Shown here in pieces: positions 7,929-14,140 of a DNA stretch of 20,176 bases. Positions within the stretch are counted from its first letter, which is position 1. Every line of letters begins with the position of its first letter. A program made the translations under genes and the position numbers. The notes under the pieces are model-generated. The model did no database searches and was not told the DNA's origin. It worked only from the letters and a program-made list of their open reading frames with translations. The stretch is from assembly GCA_946499615.1 (NCBI GenBank), contig CAMMST010000047.1, forward strand, positions 1-20,176. Reading direction: 5' to 3'. The DNA is from Enterococcus_E cecorum_B (lineage in GTDB: Bacteria > Bacillota > Bacilli > Lactobacillales > Enterococcaceae).

Positions 7929-9065
7929 ATGAATCGAATGGAAAAAAATAAAAAATTGCGCGATGAATTACGTCAATCTGAACAGCATGCGAATCGCTTT
8001 GCTCGTAAAACAAGAAATCGGCACGAAGAACAAGCGCATCATTTTGAAGAGGATACTCATCGAAATGTTGAAAATAGCTATGAAAATCAACAACAAACCT
8101 ATCAAAAACAGGCGCGAAATCATGAACATAGCCAAAATGTACATCCTAGTAAGAAGCTACGAAAAAAACATCATCCATTCAGAAAGTTATTTGTTCTCTT
8201 ACTTTTGATCGTTTTGGGTGTAGGGGCTTATAGTGTATATGGTTATCAAAAAGGGTACAATGAAGGCAAAAAAGAAAAGCATACCCAATCAGCTCAAACG
8301 TTTCATGGCGTTACTTCTAGTGATGGTTCTGAGAATATTTTATTGATTGGTAATGATAGTCGCGATGGTGAAGATTCGCGTTCAGACAGTATTATGGTCT
8401 TACACATGGGAAATTCACTTAATAGTAAACCAAAAATTATTTCCTTTATGCGTGATACTTATGTGACAATCCCTGGGGTAGGCGATAATAAGATTAATGC
8501 TTCATATGCTTACGGGGGTGCAGAATTATTACGTGAAACTTTAAAACAAAACTTTAATATTGACTGTAAGTATTATTTTTTAGTTGATTTTAAAACGTTT
8601 GAGAAGGTCATTGATGCATTATTCCCAGATGGCGTACAAATTGATGCTGAAAAAGATATGAGTGCCTATATTGATGTGCCAATTAAAAAGGGACCACAAA
8701 AAATGAATGGTTTTACTCTCTTACAGTATGCACGGTTTAGAATGGATGAAGAAGGCGATTTTGGCCGAGTGCGACGTCAACAACAAGTGATGAATGAGGT
8801 CTTCAAACAAGTAAAAAGTTTTTCAGCAATTTCTAAAATGCCTTATGCAGCAGGAAAAGTCATGGGTTATTCACCAAATGATATCCCGATGAGTTTTATT
8901 TTAAAACATGGCTTAATTGCGGCTAAAAATGCAAATGGGATTCAACGTTTGAGTATTCCCGTAGATAATTCATGGCAATATGGGGAAAGCTATGAAGCCG
9001 GCAGTTATTTGGAAGTGGATAAAAAAATGAACCAAGATGCCATTGAAAACTTTTTGAAAAATTAA
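7929..9065 (+). CDS. LytR-CpsA-Psr (LCP) family cell-wall protein
   Basis: LCP enzymes transfer undecaprenyl-linked polymers such as teichoic acids or capsule onto peptidoglycan, outside the membrane; the enterococcal member in this position has been called Psr. The 378-residue protein has a hydrophilic cytoplasmic N-tail (1-85) rich in Gln, His, Glu and Arg, a single membrane segment at about 86-105 (LFVLLLLIVLGVGAY), and an extracellular LCP domain from about 135. Family marks are ILLIGNDSRDGEDSRSDSIM (136-155), FMRDTYVTIPG, KINASYAYGG, and LLQYARFRMDEEGDFGRVRRQ, which carry the conserved Asp and Arg residues. The ATG at 7929 is 9 bases after aggtggagg. Substrate cannot be inferred. The unusually long low-complexity N-tail may be disordered. 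Confidence 0.92.
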   Translation: MNRMEKNKKLRDELRQSEQHANRFARKTRNRHEEQAHHFEEDTHRNVENSYENQQQTYQKQARNHEHSQNVHPSKKLRKKHHPFRKLFVLLLLIVLGVGAYSVYGYQKGYNEGKKEKHTQSAQTFHGVTSSDGSENILLIGNDSRDGEDSRSDSIMVLHMGNSLNSKPKIISFMRDTYVTIPGVGDNKINASYAYGGAELLRETLKQNFNIDCKYYFLVDFKTFEKVIDALFPDGVQIDAEKDMSAYIDVPIKKGPQKMNGFTLLQYARFRMDEEGDFGRVRRQQQVMNEVFKQVKSFSAISKMPYAAGKVMGYSPNDIPMSFILKHGLIAAKNANGIQRLSIPVDNSWQYGESYEAGSYLEVDKKMNQDAIENFLKN

Positions 9066-9095
9066 CTGAATTTCATTTTATTTATAACTTATTTA

Positions 9096-9113
9096 TGCTA
9101 TAGTTAATATAAT
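9096..9113 (+). promoter_or_regulatory. Possible promoter -10 elements for degV
   Basis: Two overlapping candidates lie in an AT-rich gap: TGCTATAGT (extended -10, 9096-9104) and a perfect TATAAT at 9108-9113. Neither has a convincing -35. The gap has no GC-rich terminator after the LCP gene, so readthrough is also possible. Confidence 0.35.
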
Positions 9114-9148
9114 ATGATTAATATACTGAAATGAGGATTTATTATTCT

Positions 9149-9997
9149 ATGAAATTAGCAATTGTTACGGATAGTACGGCCTTTATACCAACAGCTATTA
9201 GTAATCATCCAGATCTATATATATTACCAATCCCTGTTATTTTAGATGGCAAGATATATAATGAAGGCATTGATATCCATGCAGATGAATATTATGATTT
9301 GCTTAAAGCCTCTAAAGAATTCCCTACTACTTCTCAACCAGCTTTAGGTGAAGTGGTTAGTTTATATGAGAAATTAGCCAAAGAAGGTTACACTGATATT
9401 ATTAGTATCCATTTATCAGGCGGGATTTCTGGTTTTGTCAATACCTTATTCGCTTTACAAGGAACGGTTGAGGGAATCAATATCCATCCTTTTGATTCAA
9501 AAATTACTAGCATGCCAATGGGTAATATGGTTCAAAAAGCGCTTGAAATGAAAGATGCGGGCAAATCTATTGAAGAAATTTTGGATTATTTAGATTATAT
9601 TCGCTCAAATACCCGCGCCTTCTTAATTGTCGATGATTTGAACAATTTAGTACGTGGTGGCCGTTTAACAAATGGCGCTGCGATTATTGGTGGTTTATTG
9701 AAGATTAAGCCGATTTTAACTTTTGAAGATGGTAAAATTGTCTTGCATGAAAAGATTCGTTCAAGTAAGAAAGCATTTGCTAAGGCAGAGGAACTTGTAT
9801 TTGAAAGTGCGCAACAATGTCCTGGCAAGGTAAAATATTATGTGATTCATGCCAATAATTTGGAAGTTGCTGAAGAGGAAAAGGCGAAGTTAGAAGCACA
9901 ATTTCCTGATATTCAAGTAGAAATTGGGTACTTCGGTCCTGTAATTGGTACCCATTTAGGGGAAAAAGCAATTGGGTTAGCTTTTAGTGCAGAATAA
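9149..9997 (+). CDS. DegV family fatty-acid-binding protein (FakB-like)
   Basis: DegV/FakB proteins bind a fatty acid and present it to the kinase FakA, feeding exogenous or recycled fatty acids into phospholipid synthesis. The protein MKLAIVTDSTAFIP... is 282 residues, the family norm. Family marks are the N-terminal VTDSTA, the TTSQPALGE fatty-acid-head region, HLSGGISG, DSKITSMPMG and RGGRLTNGAAIIGGLLKIKPIL. ATG 9149 is preferred over the in-frame ATG 9131 because family members begin MKLAIVTDS and the gagg at 9133-9136 is a suitable ribosome site only for 9149. FakA is not in the window. Which fatty acid it prefers cannot be told. Confidence 0.9.
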   Translation: MKLAIVTDSTAFIPTAISNHPDLYILPIPVILDGKIYNEGIDIHADEYYDLLKASKEFPTTSQPALGEVVSLYEKLAKEGYTDIISIHLSGGISGFVNTLFALQGTVEGINIHPFDSKITSMPMGNMVQKALEMKDAGKSIEEILDYLDYIRSNTRAFLIVDDLNNLVRGGRLTNGAAIIGGLLKIKPILTFEDGKIVLHEKIRSSKKAFAKAEELVFESAQQCPGKVKYYVIHANNLEVAEEEKAKLEAQFPDIQVEIGYFGPVIGTHLGEKAIGLAFSAE

Positions 9998-10018
9998 TAT
10001 TTTAGAATATATTTGTTG

Positions 10019-10054
10019 AAAAGAGAGAGGGTCTACTCGGGCTTTCTCTTTTTT
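10019..10054 (+). terminator. Intrinsic terminator after degV
   Basis: AAAAGAGAGAG (10019-10029) pairs with CTTTCTCTTTT (10042-10052) around a 12-base loop, 11 pairs including one G-U, running into a T tract. It lies 21 bases after the degV stop. Confidence 0.75.
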
Positions 10055-10065
10055 AATACAATAAT

Positions 10066-10099
10066 TTTATAGATTTTCTTTGAACTTAGAATCTATAAA
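10066..10099. repeat. 10-bp inverted repeat upstream of the S66 peptidase gene
   Basis: TTTATAGATT (10066-10075) and AATCTATAAA (10090-10099) are perfect inverted copies separated by 14 bases. The AT-only composition and the absence of a following T tract argue against a terminator. An operator or RNA stem in the leader of the next gene is possible; a TTGAAC at 10080-10085 lies between the arms but no well-spaced -10 follows. Confidence 0.5.
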
Positions 10100-10113
10100 G
10101 TAAAAGTAAATTG

Positions 10114-10133
10114 AATTGATGCTAATTGATGCT
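10114..10133. repeat. Perfect tandem 10-bp direct repeat
   Basis: AATTGATGCT occurs twice head to tail, immediately upstream of the ribosome site of the S66 peptidase gene (AAGGAGG at 10145-10151). It could be a recent tandem duplication or a regulator binding site; nothing in the sequence decides. Confidence 0.6.
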
Positions 10134-10159
10134 TTTGAACAAATAAGGAGGTTTTTACG

Positions 10160-11191
10160 ATACATATCGGAATTGTAAGTTTATCTAGTGGCTTAGTTGG
10201 GGAAAGCTTTGTAAAACATCAAGTAGAAATTGGTAAAAAAAGATTAAATTCGTTAGGCGTTACTTTTGAATTTTTACCTAATGCACAAAAAGGTATTTCA
10301 TTTATCAAGGAACATCCCGAATGTAGAGCGGCCGATTTGATGACGGCGTTTAGTGACGAATCAATAGATATCATCTTATGCGCAATTGGCGGCGAAGATA
10401 CATACAGATTGTTACCCTATTTGTTTGATAATAATAAGTTAGAGAATGTAGTAAAACAAAAAATATTTTTAGGTTTCTCAGATACAACAGTTAATCATTT
10501 TATGCTTAACAAACTCGGTATCAACACATTTTATGGACAAGCATTTTTGCCTGATATTTGTGAGCTCTCAGATGAAATGTTACCTTATACTAAAAAATAC
10601 CTTGAAGAATTACTCTCAACAGGAAAAATTGCACAAATACAATCTAGTGACGTATGGTATGAAGAAAGAATCGATTTTAGCGAAAAGGCTATCGGAACAA
10701 AATTAATAAAGCATCATAATATCGGATTTGAACGATTGCGTGGTAAATCGGTATTTAAAGGTAAAATCTTAGGTGGGTGTTTAGAATCAATTTATGAAAT
10801 GATTGATACTTCAAGTGATTCTGAGATAGTAAAATTTTGTAATAAGTACCATATATTTCCAGAACTAGCAGACTGGCATAATAAAATTTTATTGCTGGAA
10901 ACAAGTGAAGAAAAGCCAAAACCGGAATTATTCAAAAAAATGATTTGCACTTTAAAAGAATTTGGAATCTTTGATGTCGTTTCAGGTGTACTCGTTGGAA
11001 AACCGCAAAATGAAACCTATTATCAGGAATATAAAACAATAATATTAGAGGAAATTACCACACCAAATCTACCTATTGTATATAACTTAAATATTGGTCA
11101 TGCTATGCCAAGGTGTATTATCCCATTTGGAGTGAATGCGGTCGTGAATACAGACGAACAAGTAATCCGTTTTGATTATTCTATCATGTAA
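10160..11191 (+). CDS. S66 family serine carboxypeptidase (MccF/LdcA-like) with an apparent ATA start
   Basis: S66 peptidases cleave after L-D peptide linkages (LD-carboxypeptidase) or, in the MccF branch, the bond that links microcin C-like toxins to their peptide. The frame is open from 10139 and reads IHIGIVSLSSGLVGE from 10160, the usual N-terminal strand of this family. The only ribosome site, AAGGAGG at 10145-10151, is 8 bases before ATA at 10160, exactly where ATG is expected. Starting there gives 343 residues, matching MccF-like length; the first ATG (10337) would give 284 residues and lose the N-terminal strand. The catalytic triad is present: Ser107 in LGFSDTT, Glu247 in LLLETSEEKP, His314 in NIGHAMPRC, spaced as in MccF. 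So either ATA (or ACG 10157) initiates, or the gene is silenced by a start-codon change. Codon use is richer in ATA and AGA than the aro genes, hinting at separate origin. It stands alone, with a terminator downstream. Confidence 0.82.
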   Translation: MHIGIVSLSSGLVGESFVKHQVEIGKKRLNSLGVTFEFLPNAQKGISFIKEHPECRAADLMTAFSDESIDIILCAIGGEDTYRLLPYLFDNNKLENVVKQKIFLGFSDTTVNHFMLNKLGINTFYGQAFLPDICELSDEMLPYTKKYLEELLSTGKIAQIQSSDVWYEERIDFSEKAIGTKLIKHHNIGFERLRGKSVFKGKILGGCLESIYEMIDTSSDSEIVKFCNKYHIFPELADWHNKILLLETSEEKPKPELFKKMICTLKEFGIFDVVSGVLVGKPQNETYYQEYKTIILEEITTPNLPIVYNLNIGHAMPRCIIPFGVNAVVNTDEQVIRFDYSIM

Positions 11192-11270
11192 TATGACCAG
11201 CAATGTAGGTTGTGTTTACAAAAAATAGATAAGAGGGACTAATATATAAATTTTGGAATAAATACAAGTA

Positions 11271-11315
11271 AAACAGCTATCTAATTCCTTATACTTGGTG
11301 TAGATAGCTGTTTTT
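11271..11315. terminator. Bidirectional terminator between convergent genes
   Basis: AAACAGCTATCTA (11271-11283) pairs perfectly with TAGATAGCTGTTT (11301-11313), 13 pairs with a 17-base loop. T residues follow on the plus strand, and the AAAA before the left arm gives a T run on the minus strand. It serves the S66 gene and the minus-strand gene ending at 11317. Confidence 0.85.
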
Positions 11316-11316
11316 A

Positions 11317-11640
11317 TTATCTTTTTACTTTTATTGTCCATTGTCGATAGTAATGTTTGATAGAAAAAATGGGGTGACGGTATAACATGCGTGGGCCAGC
11401 ATAGCGCATAATGACTTTCATTTGTTGACGGTATTTTTTCTGATAACAATGAACCGGGCATTTTTTACACGTTGTTTTCTTTTCTCCAAAGCGACAATAG
11501 GCAAGTCGGTCTAGCGCATAATTTAGCATTTCGTCTTTACCAATTTCATCGTTTGGATGTTTTTGATAGTAAAGTTGAATCATAATTGAAATTAATTCAC
11601 TCTCTTCAGTAATTACAGGTCCGGTGTTTCTTTGTTTCAC
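11317..11640 (-). CDS. Nitrous oxide-stimulated promoter family protein (small Cys-rich protein)
   Basis: A 107-residue protein closely resembling the family named nitrous oxide-stimulated promoter (the Pfam name; molecular function unknown). The recognisable core is NYALDRLAYCRFGEKKTTCKKCPVHCY... then MRYAGPRMLYRHPIFSIKH. Cys49, Cys58, Cys61 and Cys65 (C-x8-C-x2-C-x3-C) look like a metal or Fe-S site, an inference. The start is GTG at 11640, 8 bases after AGAGAGG. A longer frame from ATG 11703 would overlap the upstream membrane-protein gene by 50 bases and lacks a ribosome site. It lies 13 bases after that gene and is probably co-transcribed with it. No signal peptide or membrane segment. 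Confidence 0.85.
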   Translation of the reverse strand: MKQRNTGPVITEESELISIMIQLYYQKHPNDEIGKDEMLNYALDRLAYCRFGEKKTTCKKCPVHCYQKKYRQQMKVIMRYAGPRMLYRHPIFSIKHYYRQWTIKVKR

Positions 11641-11653
11641 GATTTTCACCTCT

Positions 11654-12592
11654 CTAATAAAGTTCAATTCCCAATACACCAATAAACAGGAAGATAATGC
11701 CAATCACTTGAATAAATTTGATTGGTTTTTTAATAGCACCTAGTAATCCAAATTGATCGATGACTAAGCTAGAAATAATTTGGCCCACTAATGAAAGAGT
11801 GACCACCGCCCCAGTGCCAATTAATGGTGCTAAATACGCATTACAAAAGACATAGCTTGCTCCGAAAAAGCCGGCAAGATAAACATATTTTGGTGCCTGT
11901 TTAAGGATGCTTAATTGTAATTTTCGATAAGATTTTTCAGATAATACAACAACTAAAACTAAAAATGTACCAATCGAAAATGAAATAAAAGCTGCGTGAA
12001 TGGATGAGTGCAGTTGTTTACCTAAAAAGCCATTAATAGCAACTTGTGTGGACATTAACATACCAGCTATAATACCTGTTAGTTGCCAGAGAAATTTGGA
12101 AGGCGCATGTTCTTTCGTCTCTTTCATCAATTGACGTTTTTGTTGCAGGTAACTTGGTAAAAATACAATTAAAAGTACGCCCACAATAAGTGAAATAAGT
12201 CCTAAAAAGCGAATGAATGATAATGGACGTAGTAAGGTATGAAATAAGCCAAAATGATCAATGAGAATCGACATCAATAATTGTCCTAAAATAGGTAATA
12301 TAACCGTTTGGACGCTACCTAAAATCGGGAAAAGTAGAATATTTGCTGTTAATCCAAGCATTCCGAGTAAACCACCAAGATAGGCCCACCAAGGAGTTCT
12401 AGCAAAAACATCTGAGCCAATCAATAAAGGTACCCCTTGAAAAATCGCAATCACTGCTAAAAAGAGTGTACCGATAGCAAATGAAAATAAAGAAGCTAAA
12501 AAAGGCGATTGTACGATACCTCTCATTTTTGAATTAAAAGCTGTTTGTATGGGTAAAAGGCTACCAACAAAGAGTCCAAGTAATAGATACAT
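11654..12592 (-). CDS. YdcZ/DUF606-type membrane protein (DMT transporter superfamily)
   Basis: A 312-residue integral membrane protein with about ten hydrophobic segments and a clear internal duplication. MYLLLGLFVGSLLPIQTAFN...SPFLASLFSFAIGTLFL in the first half matches LTGIIAGMLMSTQVAINGF...HAAFISFSIGTFLVL in the second. QTVILPILGQLLMSILIDHFGLF likewise matches VVTLSLVGQIISSLVIDQFGLL. This two-times-five-helix layout is that of YdcZ/DUF606 proteins in the drug/metabolite transporter superfamily; family members are usually about 150 residues (one half) or about 310 (fused, as here). Substrate is unknown. The ATG follows GGAGGTGG with good spacing. First gene of a two-gene minus-strand unit. 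Confidence 0.85.
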   Translation of the reverse strand: MYLLLGLFVGSLLPIQTAFNSKMRGIVQSPFLASLFSFAIGTLFLAVIAIFQGVPLLIGSDVFARTPWWAYLGGLLGMLGLTANILLFPILGSVQTVILPILGQLLMSILIDHFGLFHTLLRPLSFIRFLGLISLIVGVLLIVFLPSYLQQKRQLMKETKEHAPSKFLWQLTGIIAGMLMSTQVAINGFLGKQLHSSIHAAFISFSIGTFLVLVVVLSEKSYRKLQLSILKQAPKYVYLAGFFGASYVFCNAYLAPLIGTGAVVTLSLVGQIISSLVIDQFGLLGAIKKPIKFIQVIGIIFLFIGVLGIELY

Positions 12593-12620
12593 GTACCCAC
12601 CTCCAAAAAAATCTATGTTT

Positions 12621-12650
12621 ATTTTACCACATTCGTATTTTTATTCACAA
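12621..12650 (-). promoter_or_regulatory. Promoter for the YdcZ-like gene
   Basis: Read on the minus strand: TTGTGA (12650-12645), 18 bases, TAAAAT (12626-12621) preceded by TGG, an extended -10. It lies 28 bases before the start codon, within the divergent intergenic region. Confidence 0.6.
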
Positions 12651-12689
12651 TACTAGAATTTAGTTTACATAATACCTATATTACAGAAA

Positions 12690-12718
12690 TTGTGTTTAGA
12701 AAATAGATTTGATACAAT
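12690..12718 (+). promoter_or_regulatory. Promoter for the threonine aldolase family gene
   Basis: TTGTGT (12690-12695), 17 bases, TACAAT (12713-12718) with an extended -10 TG at 12710-12711. The start codon is 24 bases downstream. Confidence 0.7.
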
Positions 12719-12742
12719 AGCTAAAAAAGGAGGAATGTTTGA

Positions 12743-13768
12743 ATGCTTTCATTTGAATCAGATTATACCGAAGGAGCGTTCCCTCAAATATTAGAAAAGT
12801 TTATCCAAACCAATTTCGAACAATTACCAGGTTATGGCTCTGATGATTACACAAAACAAGCAAAGGAAAAAATTAAAGCGGCTTGTCAATTGCCAGATGC
12901 AGATGTTCATTTTTTAGTAGGGGGTACTCAAACCAATCAAATTATTATTGATACGATGTTGGCTCCTTATGAAGGGGTCATTGCTTGCCAAACAGGTCAT
13001 GTTGCCTCACATGAAGCTGGAGCCATTGAATTTACTGGGCATAAAGTTATAACGCTACCTGAAAGTTTAGGGAAAATGTCTGCACAAGATCTTAGTCAAT
13101 TATTGCAAGTCTTTTACTCAGATGAAAACCATGAACATATGGTATTTCCAGGAATGGTCTACCTTTCTTTTCCTACTGAATATGGTACGTTATATACTAA
13201 AGAAGAATTACTTGCAATCAAAGCTATCTGTCAAACCTATCAAATTCCACTATATATTGATGGTGCAAGATTAGGTTATGGACTTAAAGCTGCTGATTGC
13301 AATCTGACTTTACCTGAGTTAGCTGAAATTGCTGATGTATTTTATATTGGTGGGACAAAAGTAGGTGCCTTATGTGGAGAAGCGGTGGTATTCACTAAAG
13401 GTAATACACCTAAACATTTTATTACACAAATCAAGCAACACGGTGCTCTTTTAGCGAAGGGAAGGGTGTTAGGTATTCAATTTGATACCTTATTTACCGA
13501 TAATCTTTATTTTGAAATGAGTCAAAATGCGATTGAGCGTGCGGATGAAATTAGACTACTACTTAAGGAAAGACAATATCCGTTTTTCATTGAAACATCG
13601 ACCAATCAAATTTTTGTCATCGTTGAAAATCAAAAATTAAGTCAAATTCAAGAACAAGTAAGAGTCGGTTTTTGGGAAAATTATGATGAAAGTCATACGG
13701 TGATTCGTTTCGCAACAAGTTGGGCTACGACAAAAGAGCAAGTACAAAAATTAGCGGAAATCTTATAG
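12743..13768 (+). CDS. Threonine aldolase family PLP enzyme (low-specificity L-threonine aldolase-like)
   Basis: PLP-dependent fold-type I enzyme of the beta-eliminating lyase/threonine aldolase family, which splits threonine or allo-threonine to glycine and acetaldehyde. The 341-residue protein begins MLSFESDYTEGAFPQIL and has FLVGGTQTNQIIID, the HVASHEAGAIEFTGHKV segment, LYIDGARLGYGL with the PLP-nitrogen Asp173, and YIGGTKVGALCGEAVVF with the probable Schiff-base Lys206. The ATG is 9 bases after AAGGAGG; an ATG at 12735 is in the wrong frame. It is monocistronic, between its own promoter and a strong terminator. The substrate specificity (L-Thr, allo-Thr or another beta-hydroxy amino acid) is not readable. 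Confidence 0.88.
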   Translation: MLSFESDYTEGAFPQILEKFIQTNFEQLPGYGSDDYTKQAKEKIKAACQLPDADVHFLVGGTQTNQIIIDTMLAPYEGVIACQTGHVASHEAGAIEFTGHKVITLPESLGKMSAQDLSQLLQVFYSDENHEHMVFPGMVYLSFPTEYGTLYTKEELLAIKAICQTYQIPLYIDGARLGYGLKAADCNLTLPELAEIADVFYIGGTKVGALCGEAVVFTKGNTPKHFITQIKQHGALLAKGRVLGIQFDTLFTDNLYFEMSQNAIERADEIRLLLKERQYPFFIETSTNQIFVIVENQKLSQIQEQVRVGFWENYDESHTVIRFATSWATTKEQVQKLAEIL

Positions 13769-13773
13769 TTTTG

Positions 13774-13812
13774 AACAACCGATATACTTTGATGGTATAT
13801 CGGTTGTTTTTT
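13774..13812 (+). terminator. Strong intrinsic terminator after the aldolase gene
   Basis: AACAACCGATATAC (13774-13787) pairs perfectly with GTATATCGGTTGTT (13795-13808) around a 7-base loop, 14 pairs, followed by more T residues to 13812. Confidence 0.92.
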
Positions 13813-13814
13813 CC

Positions 13815-14075
13815 AGGTTATGAGAAGGGTCGAACAGCTACAAGTAAAAGGATATCAATCGACTTGGGCAAATACGAGAAAATTCATGTGTTACCTACTG
13901 CTGTGAAAATTGGATGAAAGGAGATTTTCTAAGTAGTAGGGTGAATTTTCCGAGTATTTAGTTGATTGATACCGATAAAGCTAAGTTTGTCCGGAATGAC
14001 AGGAAAATCCATTGCGTTATAAGATTTTCCTAGGCAGGCCGGCTTAGATGCGATGTAGCTACCCTTCGAATACCG
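13815..14075 (+). ncRNA. Candidate structured RNA or leader in the gene-free region before the sulfotransferase gene
   Basis: About 330 bases without a credible gene. It holds nested inverted repeats. Hairpin A: CCTACTGCT (13894-13902) with AGTAGTAGG (13932-13940), then a 2x2 loop, then GAAAAT (13905-13910) with ATTTTC (13924-13929); its apical loop carries AAAGGAG. Hairpin B: CTAAG (13981-13985) with CTTAG (14043-14047), CCGG (13991-13994) with CCGG (14039-14042), and AGGAAAATC (14001-14009) with GATTTTCCT (14023-14031). A weaker stem is GTCGA (13829-13833) with TCGAC (13859-13863). Several GAAAAT and ATTTTC copies could pair in alternative ways. I do not recognise it as tmRNA, RNase P RNA, SRP RNA, a T-box or a common riboswitch. 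It may be an independent small RNA, a 5' leader of the next gene, or decayed sequence. The strand is assumed from the downstream gene. Confidence 0.4.
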
Positions 14076-14140
14076 TTTTAAGTTACGCTTAAGTTTAAAA
14101 TGATTCAATAGAGTTATCAAAAATAGAGAGGAAGATTCGC

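Noticed and set aside
7963..8208. 81-codon frame inside the LCP gene
   Set aside because: It is a shifted reading of the low-complexity N-tail; the LCP frame is unambiguous.
10337..11191. S66 peptidase as a 284-residue protein from the first ATG
   Set aside because: Homologous N-terminal sequence continues upstream to 10160 and the only good ribosome site fits 10160, not 10337.
11216..11461. 81-codon minus-strand frame overlapping the terminator and the small Cys-rich gene
   Set aside because: It reads through the bidirectional terminator and is out of frame with a well-supported gene; no ribosome site.
11641..11703. N-terminal extension of the Cys-rich protein to ATG 11703
   Set aside because: It overlaps the upstream membrane-protein gene, lacks a ribosome site, and the family similarity begins later; GTG 11640 has AGAGAGG at correct spacing.
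13720..13917. 65-codon plus-strand frame starting inside the aldolase gene
   Set aside because: It crosses the strong terminator hairpin and has no ribosome site or family resemblance.
13815..14075. Assignment of the structured region to a named RNA (tmRNA, RNase P RNA, 6S, T-box, c-di-AMP or c-di-GMP riboswitch)
   Set aside because: None of the conserved sequence blocks I know for these RNAs is present; 6S cannot be excluded by eye because it is conserved mostly in structure.
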